The position numbers and the translations under genes were made by a program. From Candidatus Niyogibacteria bacterium CG10_big_fil_rev_8_21_14_0_10_42_19 (GTDB taxonomy: Bacteria; Patescibacteriota; Minisyncoccia; 1-14-0-10-42-19), in contig PFCN01000033.1 in the NCBI GenBank assembly GCA_002774705.1, forward strand, positions 1,277-53,399: 52,123 nt of DNA, written 5' to 3'. Numbering within the stretch: position 1 is the stretch's first letter; each line of letters starts with the position of its first letter. The notes under the pieces are model-generated. The model saw only the letters and a list, made by a program, of their open reading frames with translations. It was not told the origin of the DNA and did no database searches. Of the stretch, positions 8,299 to 16,736 are shown piece after piece.

Positions 8299-8874
8299 TT
8301 ACGGTCGGGGTTCTGATGGGGATATTCTTATAAAATTGTACGCTTCAGTCGCAATTTTTTTATTTTTTTCTTTCTCTTTAAAACCCTTTTCATCAATAAA
8401 ACGAACGAGGGTTTCGATACCCGCCAGAGCGCTGACTTTTAAAAACGCCGCGACCATTGCCGTGCTAACAATAGGTCTTTGCGCCGTTCCAAGGCCGCAA
8501 CTAAGAGCGATACCGTCGGCATTAATCAAAACCAACCGAAAACCCCGCAGATTCGCGAAATGTTCTTCCGGCTTTTTTGAGTTTATTAAAATAACGCTGC
8601 CCGGTTTTAATCCGTCGGCAATATTTATTATTTCTATCAAAGTCTCATCAAGAACAATGACCATGTCGGGATCAAAAAACTCCCCGCGCTCGCGTATTTT
8701 TTTATCGCTTATTCTGACGAAACCGGCGACCGGCGCGCCTCCGCGCTCGGGTCCAAACTTCATTGCTCCCTGGACATGACTAAATTTCTCTTCGCTAAAA
8801 ACAACCGCGGGCAAAAGTTCGGTAGCGGTCTTAGCACCCTGCCTTCCTCTTCCATGGATCCTGATCTTTATCAT
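8299..8874 (-). CDS. 2-oxoacid:ferredoxin oxidoreductase gamma subunit
   Basis: A 191-residue PorG-type subunit. It opens with the glycine-rich HGRGRQGAKTATELL loop and has the FGPERGGAPVAGFVRIS segment characteristic of gamma subunits of pyruvate/2-oxoacid ferredoxin oxidoreductases. The ATG at 8872-8874 is chosen because a strong AGGAGGG site lies about 7 nt upstream; a longer frame would add 11 unlikely residues. It is the first gene of the three-gene operon, behind a recognisable promoter. A hairpin overlaps its 3' end (about 8288-8311), just before the next gene's ribosome site. Confidence 0.9.
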   Translation of the reverse strand: MIKIRIHGRGRQGAKTATELLPAVVFSEEKFSHVQGAMKFGPERGGAPVAGFVRISDKKIRERGEFFDPDMVIVLDETLIEIINIADGLKPGSVILINSKKPEEHFANLRGFRLVLINADGIALSCGLGTAQRPIVSTAMVAAFLKVSALAGIETLVRFIDEKGFKEKEKNKKIATEAYNFIRISPSEPRP

Positions 8875-8916
8875 ATAAGAGCCCTCCTGTTTGTTGTCAA
8901 ATATCAAATCGCTCTA

Positions 8917-8945
8917 ATAATATCAATGAAATACCCCAAAATCAA
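8917..8945 (-). promoter_or_regulatory. sigma70-type promoter of the oxidoreductase operon
   Basis: On the minus strand, -35 TTGATT (8940-8945) and -10 TATTAT (8917-8922) are separated by 17 nt. They lie about 40 nt upstream of the gamma-subunit ATG with its AGGAGGG site. Confidence 0.65.
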
Positions 8946-8948
8946 GAG

Positions 8949-8984
8949 AACGCCTCTACGATAATATCGGTGAGGCGTTTTTTT
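8949..8984 (+). terminator. stem-loop with T tract (AACGCCTC/GAGGCGTT)
   Basis: An 8-bp stem (8949-8956 with 8972-8979) has an inner CGATA/TATCG stem, and seven T residues on the plus strand follow. The MurE-like gene ends 19 nt away on the minus strand, so the hairpin may end that transcript despite a poorer T run in that direction. It sits beside the promoter of the next operon. Confidence 0.6.
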
Positions 8985-9002
8985 GAATAAATAATTTTTC
9001 GA

Positions 9003-10301
9003 CTATTTTTTAATCTTCTCCAGTTCTTTTTTCACCACCGCCCGGTCATCCCAGGGTGTCTTGGTCCCTTTCGGGCCCATTATCCAGGGCTCCGCGCCTT
9101 TGCCGGTGATAACAACGACGTCGCCTTTTTCCGCTAAAGCAATAGCGCGCCTTATCGCCTCCTCGCGAGAAATAATTTTTTTGGGAACAATAAACTGTTT
9201 GTTTGAAGTAAGTGAAAATCCCCCCGCTATGTCGCCCAAAATTTTCGCGGGGTCCTCATCATAAGGGTCTTCATTCGTTAAAATAACCTCATCACATGAT
9301 TGGGCCGCGATCCTGCCCATCTCCGGCCTTTTCCATTTATCACGACCCCCTCCGGCCGCGCCAAGCACGCAAATCATTTTATTTATCTTATGTTCTTCGC
9401 CGGATACGGCTTCATAAACCCTCTGAAGGCCTCCCGGCGTATGCGCGTAATCGACTACAACCAAAAATGGTTCTTTTTGGATGAATTCCATTCTACCCGG
9501 AACCCCGGAAAACGAGTGAAGCGCCTCATTTATTTTATACAGGCCAAGCCCCTCCTCCTCGGCAACTTTCGCGGCAGCCGAAACATTCGCTTTATTAAAA
9601 TCCCCACTCATTGGATTATAATAAGGAAAATTCTTTACGGAAAAAGTTTTTTTAATATCAAAAGGGAAATCAAGAAATAGTTCAAATGAAGGGTCGTCCC
9701 CGTTCACTATCGCGCGCTTTTTTATCACATATCCTTTTATTTTTTTTGACCTGCCGGCCGAAGTATGCCGGAAAAATTCCAATTTGGCGTTCCTATATTT
9801 TTCAAAACCCCCGTGCGCTTCAATGTGTTCGGGAGCGATATTGGTAAAAACCGCGTAATCAAAATTAATCCCGCAATTGCGCGACTGCAACACGCCCTGC
9901 GAGGTAACTTCAATGACGATATGAGTCGCCCCGCGCAACAGGGCTTTTTTGATAAACTTCTGAAGGCGAAAACGGCCGGGCATTGTCATTTTAAGATCGT
10001 TTTTTTCGCAATCTTCACCGATACAAAAATTAAGAGACGACGCGGAAGCCGTCAAAATTCCGTTCTTATTAAATATGTGCCTTATCAGCTCAACCACCGT
10101 GGTCTTACCGGTCGTTCCGGTAACACCTATAACTATAAGTTTTCTTGAAGGCAAGCCGTAAATTAAAGAGGCGACAAGCGCCAAAAAATAATGATAAGCC
10201 GGCTCGAATAATTTAAAAAGCGGAGCCGGAATAAAGCTCTTTATTAAACTTTTTATTTTCCCGGAAAATGATCCGCGAACCATGTTATTTTGTTCGTTCA
10301 T
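9003..10301 (-). CDS. Mur ligase family protein (MurE-like)
   Basis: A 432-residue ATP-dependent Mur ligase: P-loop GVTGTTGKTT (59-68), central-domain ITSQG/ITNIAPEHIEAHG-type segments (here VTSQG and TNIAPEHIEAHGGFEKYRNAK), and a C-terminal domain with VVDYAHTPGGL and GAAGGGRDKWKRPEMG. It best matches MurE, which adds the third amino acid to UDP-MurNAc-L-Ala-D-Glu. The usual N-terminal UDP-binding domain is replaced by a short stretch with a hydrophobic segment (residues ~36-50). The substrate-specificity motif, DNPR in meso-diaminopimelate enzymes, reads EDPY here, so the added amino acid is uncertain. Overlaps ruvA by 4 nt. Confidence 0.82.
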   Translation of the reverse strand: MNEQNNMVRGSFSGKIKSLIKSFIPAPLFKLFEPAYHYFLALVASLIYGLPSRKLIVIGVTGTTGKTTVVELIRHIFNKNGILTASASSLNFCIGEDCEKNDLKMTMPGRFRLQKFIKKALLRGATHIVIEVTSQGVLQSRNCGINFDYAVFTNIAPEHIEAHGGFEKYRNAKLEFFRHTSAGRSKKIKGYVIKKRAIVNGDDPSFELFLDFPFDIKKTFSVKNFPYYNPMSGDFNKANVSAAAKVAEEEGLGLYKINEALHSFSGVPGRMEFIQKEPFLVVVDYAHTPGGLQRVYEAVSGEEHKINKMICVLGAAGGGRDKWKRPEMGRIAAQSCDEVILTNEDPYDEDPAKILGDIAGGFSLTSNKQFIVPKKIISREEAIRRAIALAEKGDVVVITGKGAEPWIMGPKGTKTPWDDRAVVKKELEKIKK

Positions 10302-10873
10302 TTCGGCGACCCTAAGATTTTTAACGCTGCTTTTATGCGCCGGTCAATGCCACCGGCATCCTCGGGTATCTTGTTTAAAGCTTCGCGAGATTCCCGTAAT
10401 GAATAGCCGAGGCCGCGCAACGCTTCCAAAACATCTTCTTCGTCTTTAAAATGCCCGGTCACGGTTTCCGTCTTGCGGAGCTTCTCTTTTAACTCAAATA
10501 TAACCTTCTCGGCAGTCTTACGACCTACGCCCGAAACCTTGGTTAAATAAGCGGTCTCACCCGAAGCTATCGCCTGCTTTAAAATATTCAAAGGCGCGAC
10601 ACCCATAATACCTAAAGCGGATCTGGGGCCAATACCCGATATTCCGATCAATGTTTCAAAAAATCCGACTTCTTCCACGTCGGCAAATCCATAAAGCTCA
10701 ATGGCATCTTCCCGCTGATAAAGAGTTGTGAAAATCTTGATTTTGCCGTCTTTTTCTGGTAAATTTTTAATCGTCTCTCTGTTTATAAAAACCTTATAAC
10801 CAACGCCGGAGACATCAACTATAATGTAACCGGGAGCGCGCGCGGCTATTTTCCCATCCAAAAAAGATATCAT
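10298..10873 (-). CDS. ruvA: Holliday junction branch migration protein RuvA
   Basis: A 191-residue RuvA. It has the N-terminal OB fold starting MISFLDGKI, two helix-hairpin-helix motifs (LIGISGIGPRSAL and LTKVSGVGRKTAEKVIFELK), and the C-terminal three-helix RuvB-binding domain (EDVLEALRGLGYS). Normal length. RuvA binds the four-way junction and anchors RuvB motor rings. ruvB and ruvC are about 9-11 kb away in a separate operon. The stop overlaps the start of the MurE-like gene (ATGA type), so the two are translated from one message. Confidence 0.95.
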   Translation of the reverse strand: MISFLDGKIAARAPGYIIVDVSGVGYKVFINRETIKNLPEKDGKIKIFTTLYQREDAIELYGFADVEEVGFFETLIGISGIGPRSALGIMGVAPLNILKQAIASGETAYLTKVSGVGRKTAEKVIFELKEKLRKTETVTGHFKDEEDVLEALRGLGYSLRESREALNKIPEDAGGIDRRIKAALKILGSPK

Positions 10874-11007
10874 AATAATAAAATAGCATTTTTATGCTTA
10901 TAAGAGGAGGCGCAAAAATCATAATGTCGATAATAACGCGAAAAAAATGAAAATTATTTAAAATATAAAAATAATATCTTAATCATTAAAATTACATAAA
11001 AACAAAA

Positions 11008-12966
11008 ATGGATTTTCGACTTAAAACAGAATACCTGCCGTCCGGCGACCAGCCTCAAGCGATCAAGAAAATCGTCGATAATATTAACGCGTCAGTAAAA
11101 TACCAAACCCTTCTGGGCATTACCGGGTCCGGAAAAACTTTCACCATGGCCAGCGTCATCGAAAAAACACAAAGGCCGGCGCTTATCATCTCTCACAACA
11201 AAACTCTCGCCGCCCAACTTTATCAGGAATTCAAAGAATTTTTCCCGGAAAATTCCATCCATTATTTTGTCTCTTACTACGATTATTACCAGCCGGAGGC
11301 CTATCTGCCGTCATCGGATACTTATATAGAAAAAGATTCAAAAATAAATAATTTTATCGACCAGTTGCGCCACGCCTCGACCCAAGCGGCGCTCACGCGA
11401 AATGATCTTATTATCGTCGCGTCCGTCTCATGCATCTACGGAATAGGCGATCCGCGCGAGTATGAAAATATGGCCTTTAAAATAAAAACCGGCCAAACGG
11501 TCAAACGCCAAGACCTGCTCCAAAACCTCGTTCTCCTTCAATATGAAAGAAATGATATCGAAAGCCCTCATGGGACTTTTGCGGTAAAAGGAGAAACAGT
11601 GGACATCGTCTCCCCTGACGGAGACACAATAATAAGAATAGGATTTTACGCGGATGTCATTGAATCGATCACCGAATTAAAAAATACGATTGAACATGAA
11701 ACAAAAAATAAGGTTGGGCAGATCAAAATATTCCCGGCAAAACATTTTGTCTCTCCGAAAGAAAAACAGACGGATGCCGTCAAAAACATAAAATTTGAAC
11801 TTAAAGAACGCCTCCGAGAATTAAAAAAAGCAGGCAAACTTCTCGAAGCCCAGCGCCTTGAACAAAAAACCGATTTTGACATGGAAATGCTCGAGAAGAC
11901 CGGGTACGTGAACGGTATCGAAAATTATTCACGGCATCTTTCTTTTAGAGAACCCGGTAGCCCGCCTTTCACGCTTCTCGATTATCTCCCGAAAAACACG
12001 ATTATCTTTATAGATGAATCCCACATGACCATACCGCAAATAAGAGGGATGCACGCGGGGGATCGATCTAGAAAACAAACCCTCGTTGACTACGGATTCC
12101 GCCTTCCTTCGGCCCTTGATAACCGGCCTCTTAAATTTGAGGAGTTCGAAAATAAAATATCAAGCGCGGTCTTTGTTTCGGCCACTCCGTCAAATTTTGA
12201 ATTTGAAGCATCAGGAGGCCAAGTCACCGAACAACTTATCCGCCCCACAGGCCTGCTTGATCCGCGAATAGAGATACGGCCCGCCAAAGATCAGATTAAA
12301 GATATTATCGGCGAAATCAAAAAAAGTGCCATGAAAAAAGAAAGGGTTCTTCTTACCACTCTCACCAAACGATTAGCCGAAGAAATAACCGACCATCTGA
12401 TAAAACACGACATCAAAGCCGAATACGTCCATTCGGAAATAAAAACCATTGAACGCTCAAAGACCCTAAAAAGACTCCGCGAAGGAGATTTTGACGTACT
12501 GGTAGGAATAAATCTTTTAAGAGAAGGGCTCGATCTTCCCGAGGTGGGCCTTGTTCTTATCTTAGATGCCGATAAAGAAGGTTTTTTGAGAAATAAAATA
12601 TCTTTTATACAAACCATAGGACGCGCGGCTCGGAATCCAAACGGAAGAGCGATACTTTACGCCGATATTTACACCCGCTCTATCAAAGAAGCGGTCGAGG
12701 AAACCGAACGGAGACGAAAGATACAAATAAAATATAACCAAAAAAATAATATCATTCCTAAGCCGGTCAAAAAAGAAATAAGAAAGCCCTTTTGGATCGA
12801 AGAAAAAAAAGAAAAAGCCCCGGTTATGCTGAAAAATCTTTTCCGAGAGTTGGGCGGATGGGATAAGGTGAAAGACGAGCTTGAGCGCCAAATGCTGGAA
12901 TGCGCCGACGATCTTGAGTTCGAGAAAGCGGCAAGACTAAGAGATATAATAAAGACTATCCAATAA
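11008..12966 (+). CDS. uvrB: UvrABC system protein B
   Basis: A 652-residue UvrB, the helicase-like subunit of nucleotide excision repair that verifies damage and recruits UvrC. Walker A GITGSGKT lies at 38-45, the beta-hairpin YDYYQPEAYLPSSDTYIEKD near 92-111, the DESH box in IFIDESHMT, and helicase motifs V/VI (LREGLDLPEV, QTIGRAARN). The C-terminal UVR motif (residues ~610-652) is present. No uvrA or uvrC lies in this window. It is divergent from ruvA across a 134-nt AT-rich spacer, with no strong ribosome site before the ATG. Confidence 0.97.
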   Translation: MDFRLKTEYLPSGDQPQAIKKIVDNINASVKYQTLLGITGSGKTFTMASVIEKTQRPALIISHNKTLAAQLYQEFKEFFPENSIHYFVSYYDYYQPEAYLPSSDTYIEKDSKINNFIDQLRHASTQAALTRNDLIIVASVSCIYGIGDPREYENMAFKIKTGQTVKRQDLLQNLVLLQYERNDIESPHGTFAVKGETVDIVSPDGDTIIRIGFYADVIESITELKNTIEHETKNKVGQIKIFPAKHFVSPKEKQTDAVKNIKFELKERLRELKKAGKLLEAQRLEQKTDFDMEMLEKTGYVNGIENYSRHLSFREPGSPPFTLLDYLPKNTIIFIDESHMTIPQIRGMHAGDRSRKQTLVDYGFRLPSALDNRPLKFEEFENKISSAVFVSATPSNFEFEASGGQVTEQLIRPTGLLDPRIEIRPAKDQIKDIIGEIKKSAMKKERVLLTTLTKRLAEEITDHLIKHDIKAEYVHSEIKTIERSKTLKRLREGDFDVLVGINLLREGLDLPEVGLVLILDADKEGFLRNKISFIQTIGRAARNPNGRAILYADIYTRSIKEAVEETERRRKIQIKYNQKNNIIPKPVKKEIRKPFWIEEKKEKAPVMLKNLFRELGGWDKVKDELERQMLECADDLEFEKAARLRDIIKTIQ

Positions 12967-12999
12967 AAAAACGCTCCGGTCGCGCCGAAACGTTTTTTT
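12965..12999. terminator. bidirectional terminator between uvrB and the PKD-like gene
   Basis: AAAAAAACG (12965-12973) pairs with CGTTTTTTT (12991-12999), with an inner GG/CC pairing. A-tract and T-tract on the two sides let it serve both convergent genes. Confidence 0.8.
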
Positions 13000-13002
13000 C
13001 AT

Positions 13003-14007
13003 TTATTCTTCTTTTTCTTTTTCCTTTTTTGTTTCATCTCGCTCACCCACAACAACCGCCGAACCGAATGCAGGCGCCTCCTCTCTGTCCATCTGATCTC
13101 TATCTCTTTGGGTTCTAACTATGCAATATATCAGCGCTATAAGGTTTCCTATGAGAAAAAGAACTAAAAGCGTGGTTAAGAAAGGGCTTCTTCCAGAGAC
13201 TCCTCCGGCGATAAGACCGCTCCTATTACCCGCTGTTTCGTCTTCATCTTTAAATAGACTTTCGTCATCAAGCAAGTCTTCATTATCCGCATCATTTAAC
13301 GCCCCCGTCCCGCCTCCATTCGAAGAATTATTGCTATTGGAAACCGTAATATTACAGATCGCAAAATCAGAATTGCCGGAGGCATCAGTAATCGTAACCT
13401 TGGCTTCCTTAAAACCGATAGAAGTAAAAGTTTTTGTTATTTGTGAGGTGTTACCGGTCACATCCCCAGACCATGAAAATTTATAAGGTTTAACCCCTCT
13501 TGAACCGGCTGAGGCAAAAGAAACGCTCTCACCAACCTTAACCGAGGTTTTACCAACCGCGCATCCGGCGGTGAGAAATCCATCAAACGTAGTGTCGAGA
13601 CTCGGAGATGGAGTTGGTGCGGGAGTTGGTGTGGGAGAAGGCGACGGCGAAGGACTACCCGCGCTTGTTACTTCAATCCTCGCTTCATCGGAAAAAATTT
13701 CTTGATTGCCCTTATTACTTGGGATACAGGTTATAAAATATGTAGTAGTTCTCTCGGGGAGAACGTTCGCCCTTCCTTTCCAGCCGTAATGCGTAACTTT
13801 AAGGGAAGAATCACCCGGAATTAAAGTAATATCGCAGGTTGCATAACCCGGCGCAAACCAAGCTAAAAGAGCCTTTTGTCCTTTTTCAATGGTTGAGGGG
13901 CTCGCGACAAAACTTTGAGCATTTGAAAAATTAGGAATAAGCCAAAATACTCCTGCGAATAACAGGGTCATAAAAACTACTGATTTTATGTGTATTTTTA
14001 ACTTCAT
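13003..14007 (-). CDS. secreted or membrane-anchored PKD-like protein
   Basis: A 334-residue surface protein. A signal peptide spans residues 1-30, with cleavage expected after SNA. An Ig-like N-terminal region (~32-115) with a Cys59/Cys94 pair is followed by a Pro/Ser/Thr linker (117-136). A PKD-like beta domain follows (~150-223: FSWSGDVTGNTSQITKTFTSIGFKEAKVTITD), then an acidic spacer, a transmembrane helix (~276-297) and a charged Lys/Glu tail inside the cell. PKD domains mediate protein or glycan contacts outside the cell. Probably a cell-surface adhesion or structural protein. A consensus promoter and an AAGGA ribosome site precede it. No enzymatic motif is visible. Confidence 0.75.
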   Translation of the reverse strand: MKLKIHIKSVVFMTLLFAGVFWLIPNFSNAQSFVASPSTIEKGQKALLAWFAPGYATCDITLIPGDSSLKVTHYGWKGRANVLPERTTTYFITCIPSNKGNQEIFSDEARIEVTSAGSPSPSPSPTPTPAPTPSPSLDTTFDGFLTAGCAVGKTSVKVGESVSFASAGSRGVKPYKFSWSGDVTGNTSQITKTFTSIGFKEAKVTITDASGNSDFAICNITVSNSNNSSNGGGTGALNDADNEDLLDDESLFKDEDETAGNRSGLIAGGVSGRSPFLTTLLVLFLIGNLIALIYCIVRTQRDRDQMDREEAPAFGSAVVVGERDETKKEKEKEE

Positions 14008-14034
14008 AATTCCTTAATATTTATTTATTGTGCA

Positions 14035-14063
14035 ATTATATACCTAAAATAGGTTTTTGTCAA
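14035..14063 (-). promoter_or_regulatory. consensus sigma70 promoter with palindromic spacer
   Basis: A perfect TTGACA (14058-14063) and TATAAT (14035-14040) are separated by exactly 17 nt on the minus strand, about 30 nt upstream of the PKD-like gene. The spacer contains the inverted repeat ACCTA-N3-TAGGT, which could be a repressor site. Confidence 0.85.
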
Positions 14064-14111
14064 TATAGTAAAAACCTTAATAAAAAACTCTAAAAAATTT
14101 TATATCTGCCT

Positions 14112-16670
14112 CTAATAATTACAAGAACCGTTTATACAAAAATTTATTTCTTTTTCCAAAGTAGCAAAATTCCCGATAGTATCATACGCCTTAACCAAAA
14201 GGCGGGAGGTGTCCTTCACGTCTTCTAAAGAAGACGCATCAGCAGTAAAACGATAAGGTGCCTCACGAAGCGTCCCTAAAAACTGGCCATTAAAAAATAT
14301 GTCGATCTGTTTTATAGGATATTTTCCCGTAGCGTTAATGGTAAAGTTCAAGGACCCGTCCGCGGTCAGGCGGTCGGGGGGAGGCACCGAAAACGACAGT
14401 TGCGGTTTATATTCGGGCAGATGCACATTATCATACTCCTTCGGGATATCATCCATCGTCTGGTCTTTGATCAATTGGCGCGCGGCCCAAGCGCGTACCG
14501 GCGTTTCCCATAAATTAAATTGGGGGTCATTTGCGGGATTTGAAGGAATTTCTCCATTAGGGTCATTTTTATCAAGCCAGTACAAAATAGAATGAGGCTC
14601 GGTCAAAACTTTTTCTTTCCTAAATTCTTCCGGCGTATTTTCGGTCGCGAGCTTCCCCGAATAACTATCAATATAATAAATCCTCGATCCCCGCCACTCT
14701 CCTTTTAACACCGGCTTTGATACCGCCAAAGGAGTCGGCTGATCGAAATTTTCAATCGGAAGTATCTTAAAAACTTCCTGCATATAGGCGTTCCATAAAG
14801 GAGCCGCGATAAATCCCGCCACTTTCTTTTCCATCTCGGAATTATCGTTATTACCGAACCAGACGCCTAACGCGAAATTCGGCATATACCCGATCACCCA
14901 GGCATCGCGATAGTCGTTGGTCGTACCGGTCTTAACCGCTACCTGCCTGTCGGGGAAATAAAGATAAGATCTTTCACCGAAAGCGGGCGCGCGCGCTTCG
15001 TTATCGGAAAGTATACTGGTGATGGATCTGGCAATATTTTCATCAAGAACTTTCCGGGACTCGGGTTTATATTCTTCTAAAACCACGCCATCGGAGTCTT
15101 CGATCTTTAAGATCGAGGTCGGCGTGTTTCTTACCCCGTTATTCGCAAAAACCGAATACGCTCCGGTAAGCTCAAGAAGCTTTACCTCGCCTCCTCCGAG
15201 CACCAGAGTAAGCCCATAGCGCGCCGGATCATTCAAAGTAGTGATCCCAATCGATCTTGCTGTTTCAAGCGATTGATTCAAACCGGCAAGATAAAGAACT
15301 TTAACCGCCGGTATGTTTACCGACTGGGCAAGAGCTTCTCTAAAGGTTATCGGACCGCGGAATATATTATCGTAATTTCCGGGGTGATAGCAGTCCGGAC
15401 CGGTATTGGCGGATACAATAGGACTACAGGTCGTATTAAATTCTGTCGCAAGATCGAAAACCACCGTTTCGGGTGTATATCCTTTTTTAAAAGCGGAGGC
15501 ATAAATTATCGGTTTAATGGACGAACCGGGTTGGCGTCCTTTCATATAAGACGTGACATTCACCTGTGGCTCGAACTTACAATTAACTCCAACCGTACAT
15601 CCTTTAGGGAGAGGTTCAAGATTCCAATCGCGCGACCCAACCATAACTAAAATCCCTCCTGTTTTAGGATCTATACCGACCATTCCGGCATTGTAAACAT
15701 TAAATTGGTCTTGTTCTTCGTCCACATATTTTTTGGTCAATTCTTCGGCTTTTTGCTGGAGCTCCCAATTAAGAGAGGTAGTTACTTTAAAACCCTCCGA
15801 TTCAACGGCATCTTCACCATAGCGCTGGAACAACTCCTCCAAAACATACATTACAAAATGCGGGGCCTTGAAACTTTCATCGGCGTGGCTTATAAATTTA
15901 ACCTCTTCAGCCATGGCTTCCTCTGCCTCCTCTTTTGAAATAAATCCAAGTTCATTCATCCTCCTTAAAACCAGGTCTTTGCGCGCGTGTAATTCATCGA
16001 CATGAGAACCATAAGGAGAATAATAGATCGTGGCTTTTGGAATTGATGCGAGATAGGCGGATTCGGCAAGAGTGAGGTCGCGCGCCGGTTTTCCAAAATA
16101 AGTCATACTTGCTTCCTCCACCCCATAACTCAATGCGCCATAAGGTATTTCATTTAAATAAAAATTTAAGACCTCCTCTTTCGAATACACCCGCTCAACA
16201 CGATATGAAAGTACGGCTTCTTTTAGTTTACGGGTATATGTTTTTTCCTTAGTCAAAAGAACATTTTTAACTAGTTGTTGGGTAATAGTGGATCCTCCCT
16301 GCTTCTTGTCACCCGAAATAATATTAACGATCAAAGCCCGCCCGATTGCCTCAAACGAGACACCCGAATGATTATAAAAATTAGAATCTTCGATCGCCAC
16401 GGTCGCGTTTTTTAGATCTCTCGGAATTTCATCAAAAGCAATGACAGTTCTTTTTATCGATCCGTGGACATCATATAAAAGAACGCCTCCGGTCGAGTCG
16501 TATATCTTTGTCGATTGAACGATCTTGCGCTCGCCAAAATGAGAAAGGTCCGGAATATCCATGGTTAGAGCCCAAACCAAAAAAACCCCCGAACCGAAAA
16601 AGAACGAGCCCGCCAAAACCGCCGAAACGATCTTAAGTCTTTTATTTTTTATTATTTTCTTCCGGCGCAT
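14112..16670 (-). CDS. class A penicillin-binding protein (PBP1A-like)
   Basis: An 852-residue bifunctional peptidoglycan synthase. A short cytoplasmic Arg/Lys-rich start and a TM helix (~13-36) lead into a GT51 glycosyltransferase (EDSNFYNHSGV with catalytic Glu94, GGSTITQQLVKN at 125-136, RKLKEAVLSYRVER and YLNEIPYG). A transpeptidase domain follows (SSIK nucleophile motif in GRQPGSSIKPI, SVN, KTGTT). The C-terminal ~100 residues (from about 750) form an Ig-like domain typical of such enzymes in this group. It polymerises lipid II and crosslinks peptides outside the membrane. It is divergent from tyrS, with a 66-nt spacer. Confidence 0.95.
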   Translation of the reverse strand: MRRKKIIKNKRLKIVSAVLAGSFFFGSGVFLVWALTMDIPDLSHFGERKIVQSTKIYDSTGGVLLYDVHGSIKRTVIAFDEIPRDLKNATVAIEDSNFYNHSGVSFEAIGRALIVNIISGDKKQGGSTITQQLVKNVLLTKEKTYTRKLKEAVLSYRVERVYSKEEVLNFYLNEIPYGALSYGVEEASMTYFGKPARDLTLAESAYLASIPKATIYYSPYGSHVDELHARKDLVLRRMNELGFISKEEAEEAMAEEVKFISHADESFKAPHFVMYVLEELFQRYGEDAVESEGFKVTTSLNWELQQKAEELTKKYVDEEQDQFNVYNAGMVGIDPKTGGILVMVGSRDWNLEPLPKGCTVGVNCKFEPQVNVTSYMKGRQPGSSIKPIIYASAFKKGYTPETVVFDLATEFNTTCSPIVSANTGPDCYHPGNYDNIFRGPITFREALAQSVNIPAVKVLYLAGLNQSLETARSIGITTLNDPARYGLTLVLGGGEVKLLELTGAYSVFANNGVRNTPTSILKIEDSDGVVLEEYKPESRKVLDENIARSITSILSDNEARAPAFGERSYLYFPDRQVAVKTGTTNDYRDAWVIGYMPNFALGVWFGNNDNSEMEKKVAGFIAAPLWNAYMQEVFKILPIENFDQPTPLAVSKPVLKGEWRGSRIYYIDSYSGKLATENTPEEFRKEKVLTEPHSILYWLDKNDPNGEIPSNPANDPQFNLWETPVRAWAARQLIKDQTMDDIPKEYDNVHLPEYKPQLSFSVPPPDRLTADGSLNFTINATGKYPIKQIDIFFNGQFLGTLREAPYRFTADASSLEDVKDTSRLLVKAYDTIGNFATLEKEINFCINGSCNY

Positions 16671-16736
16671 TAGATTATTTTACACTAAAAATATGTTATT
16701 TTCAATATCTTGTTTCTATGATAAACTTAAAAACAA

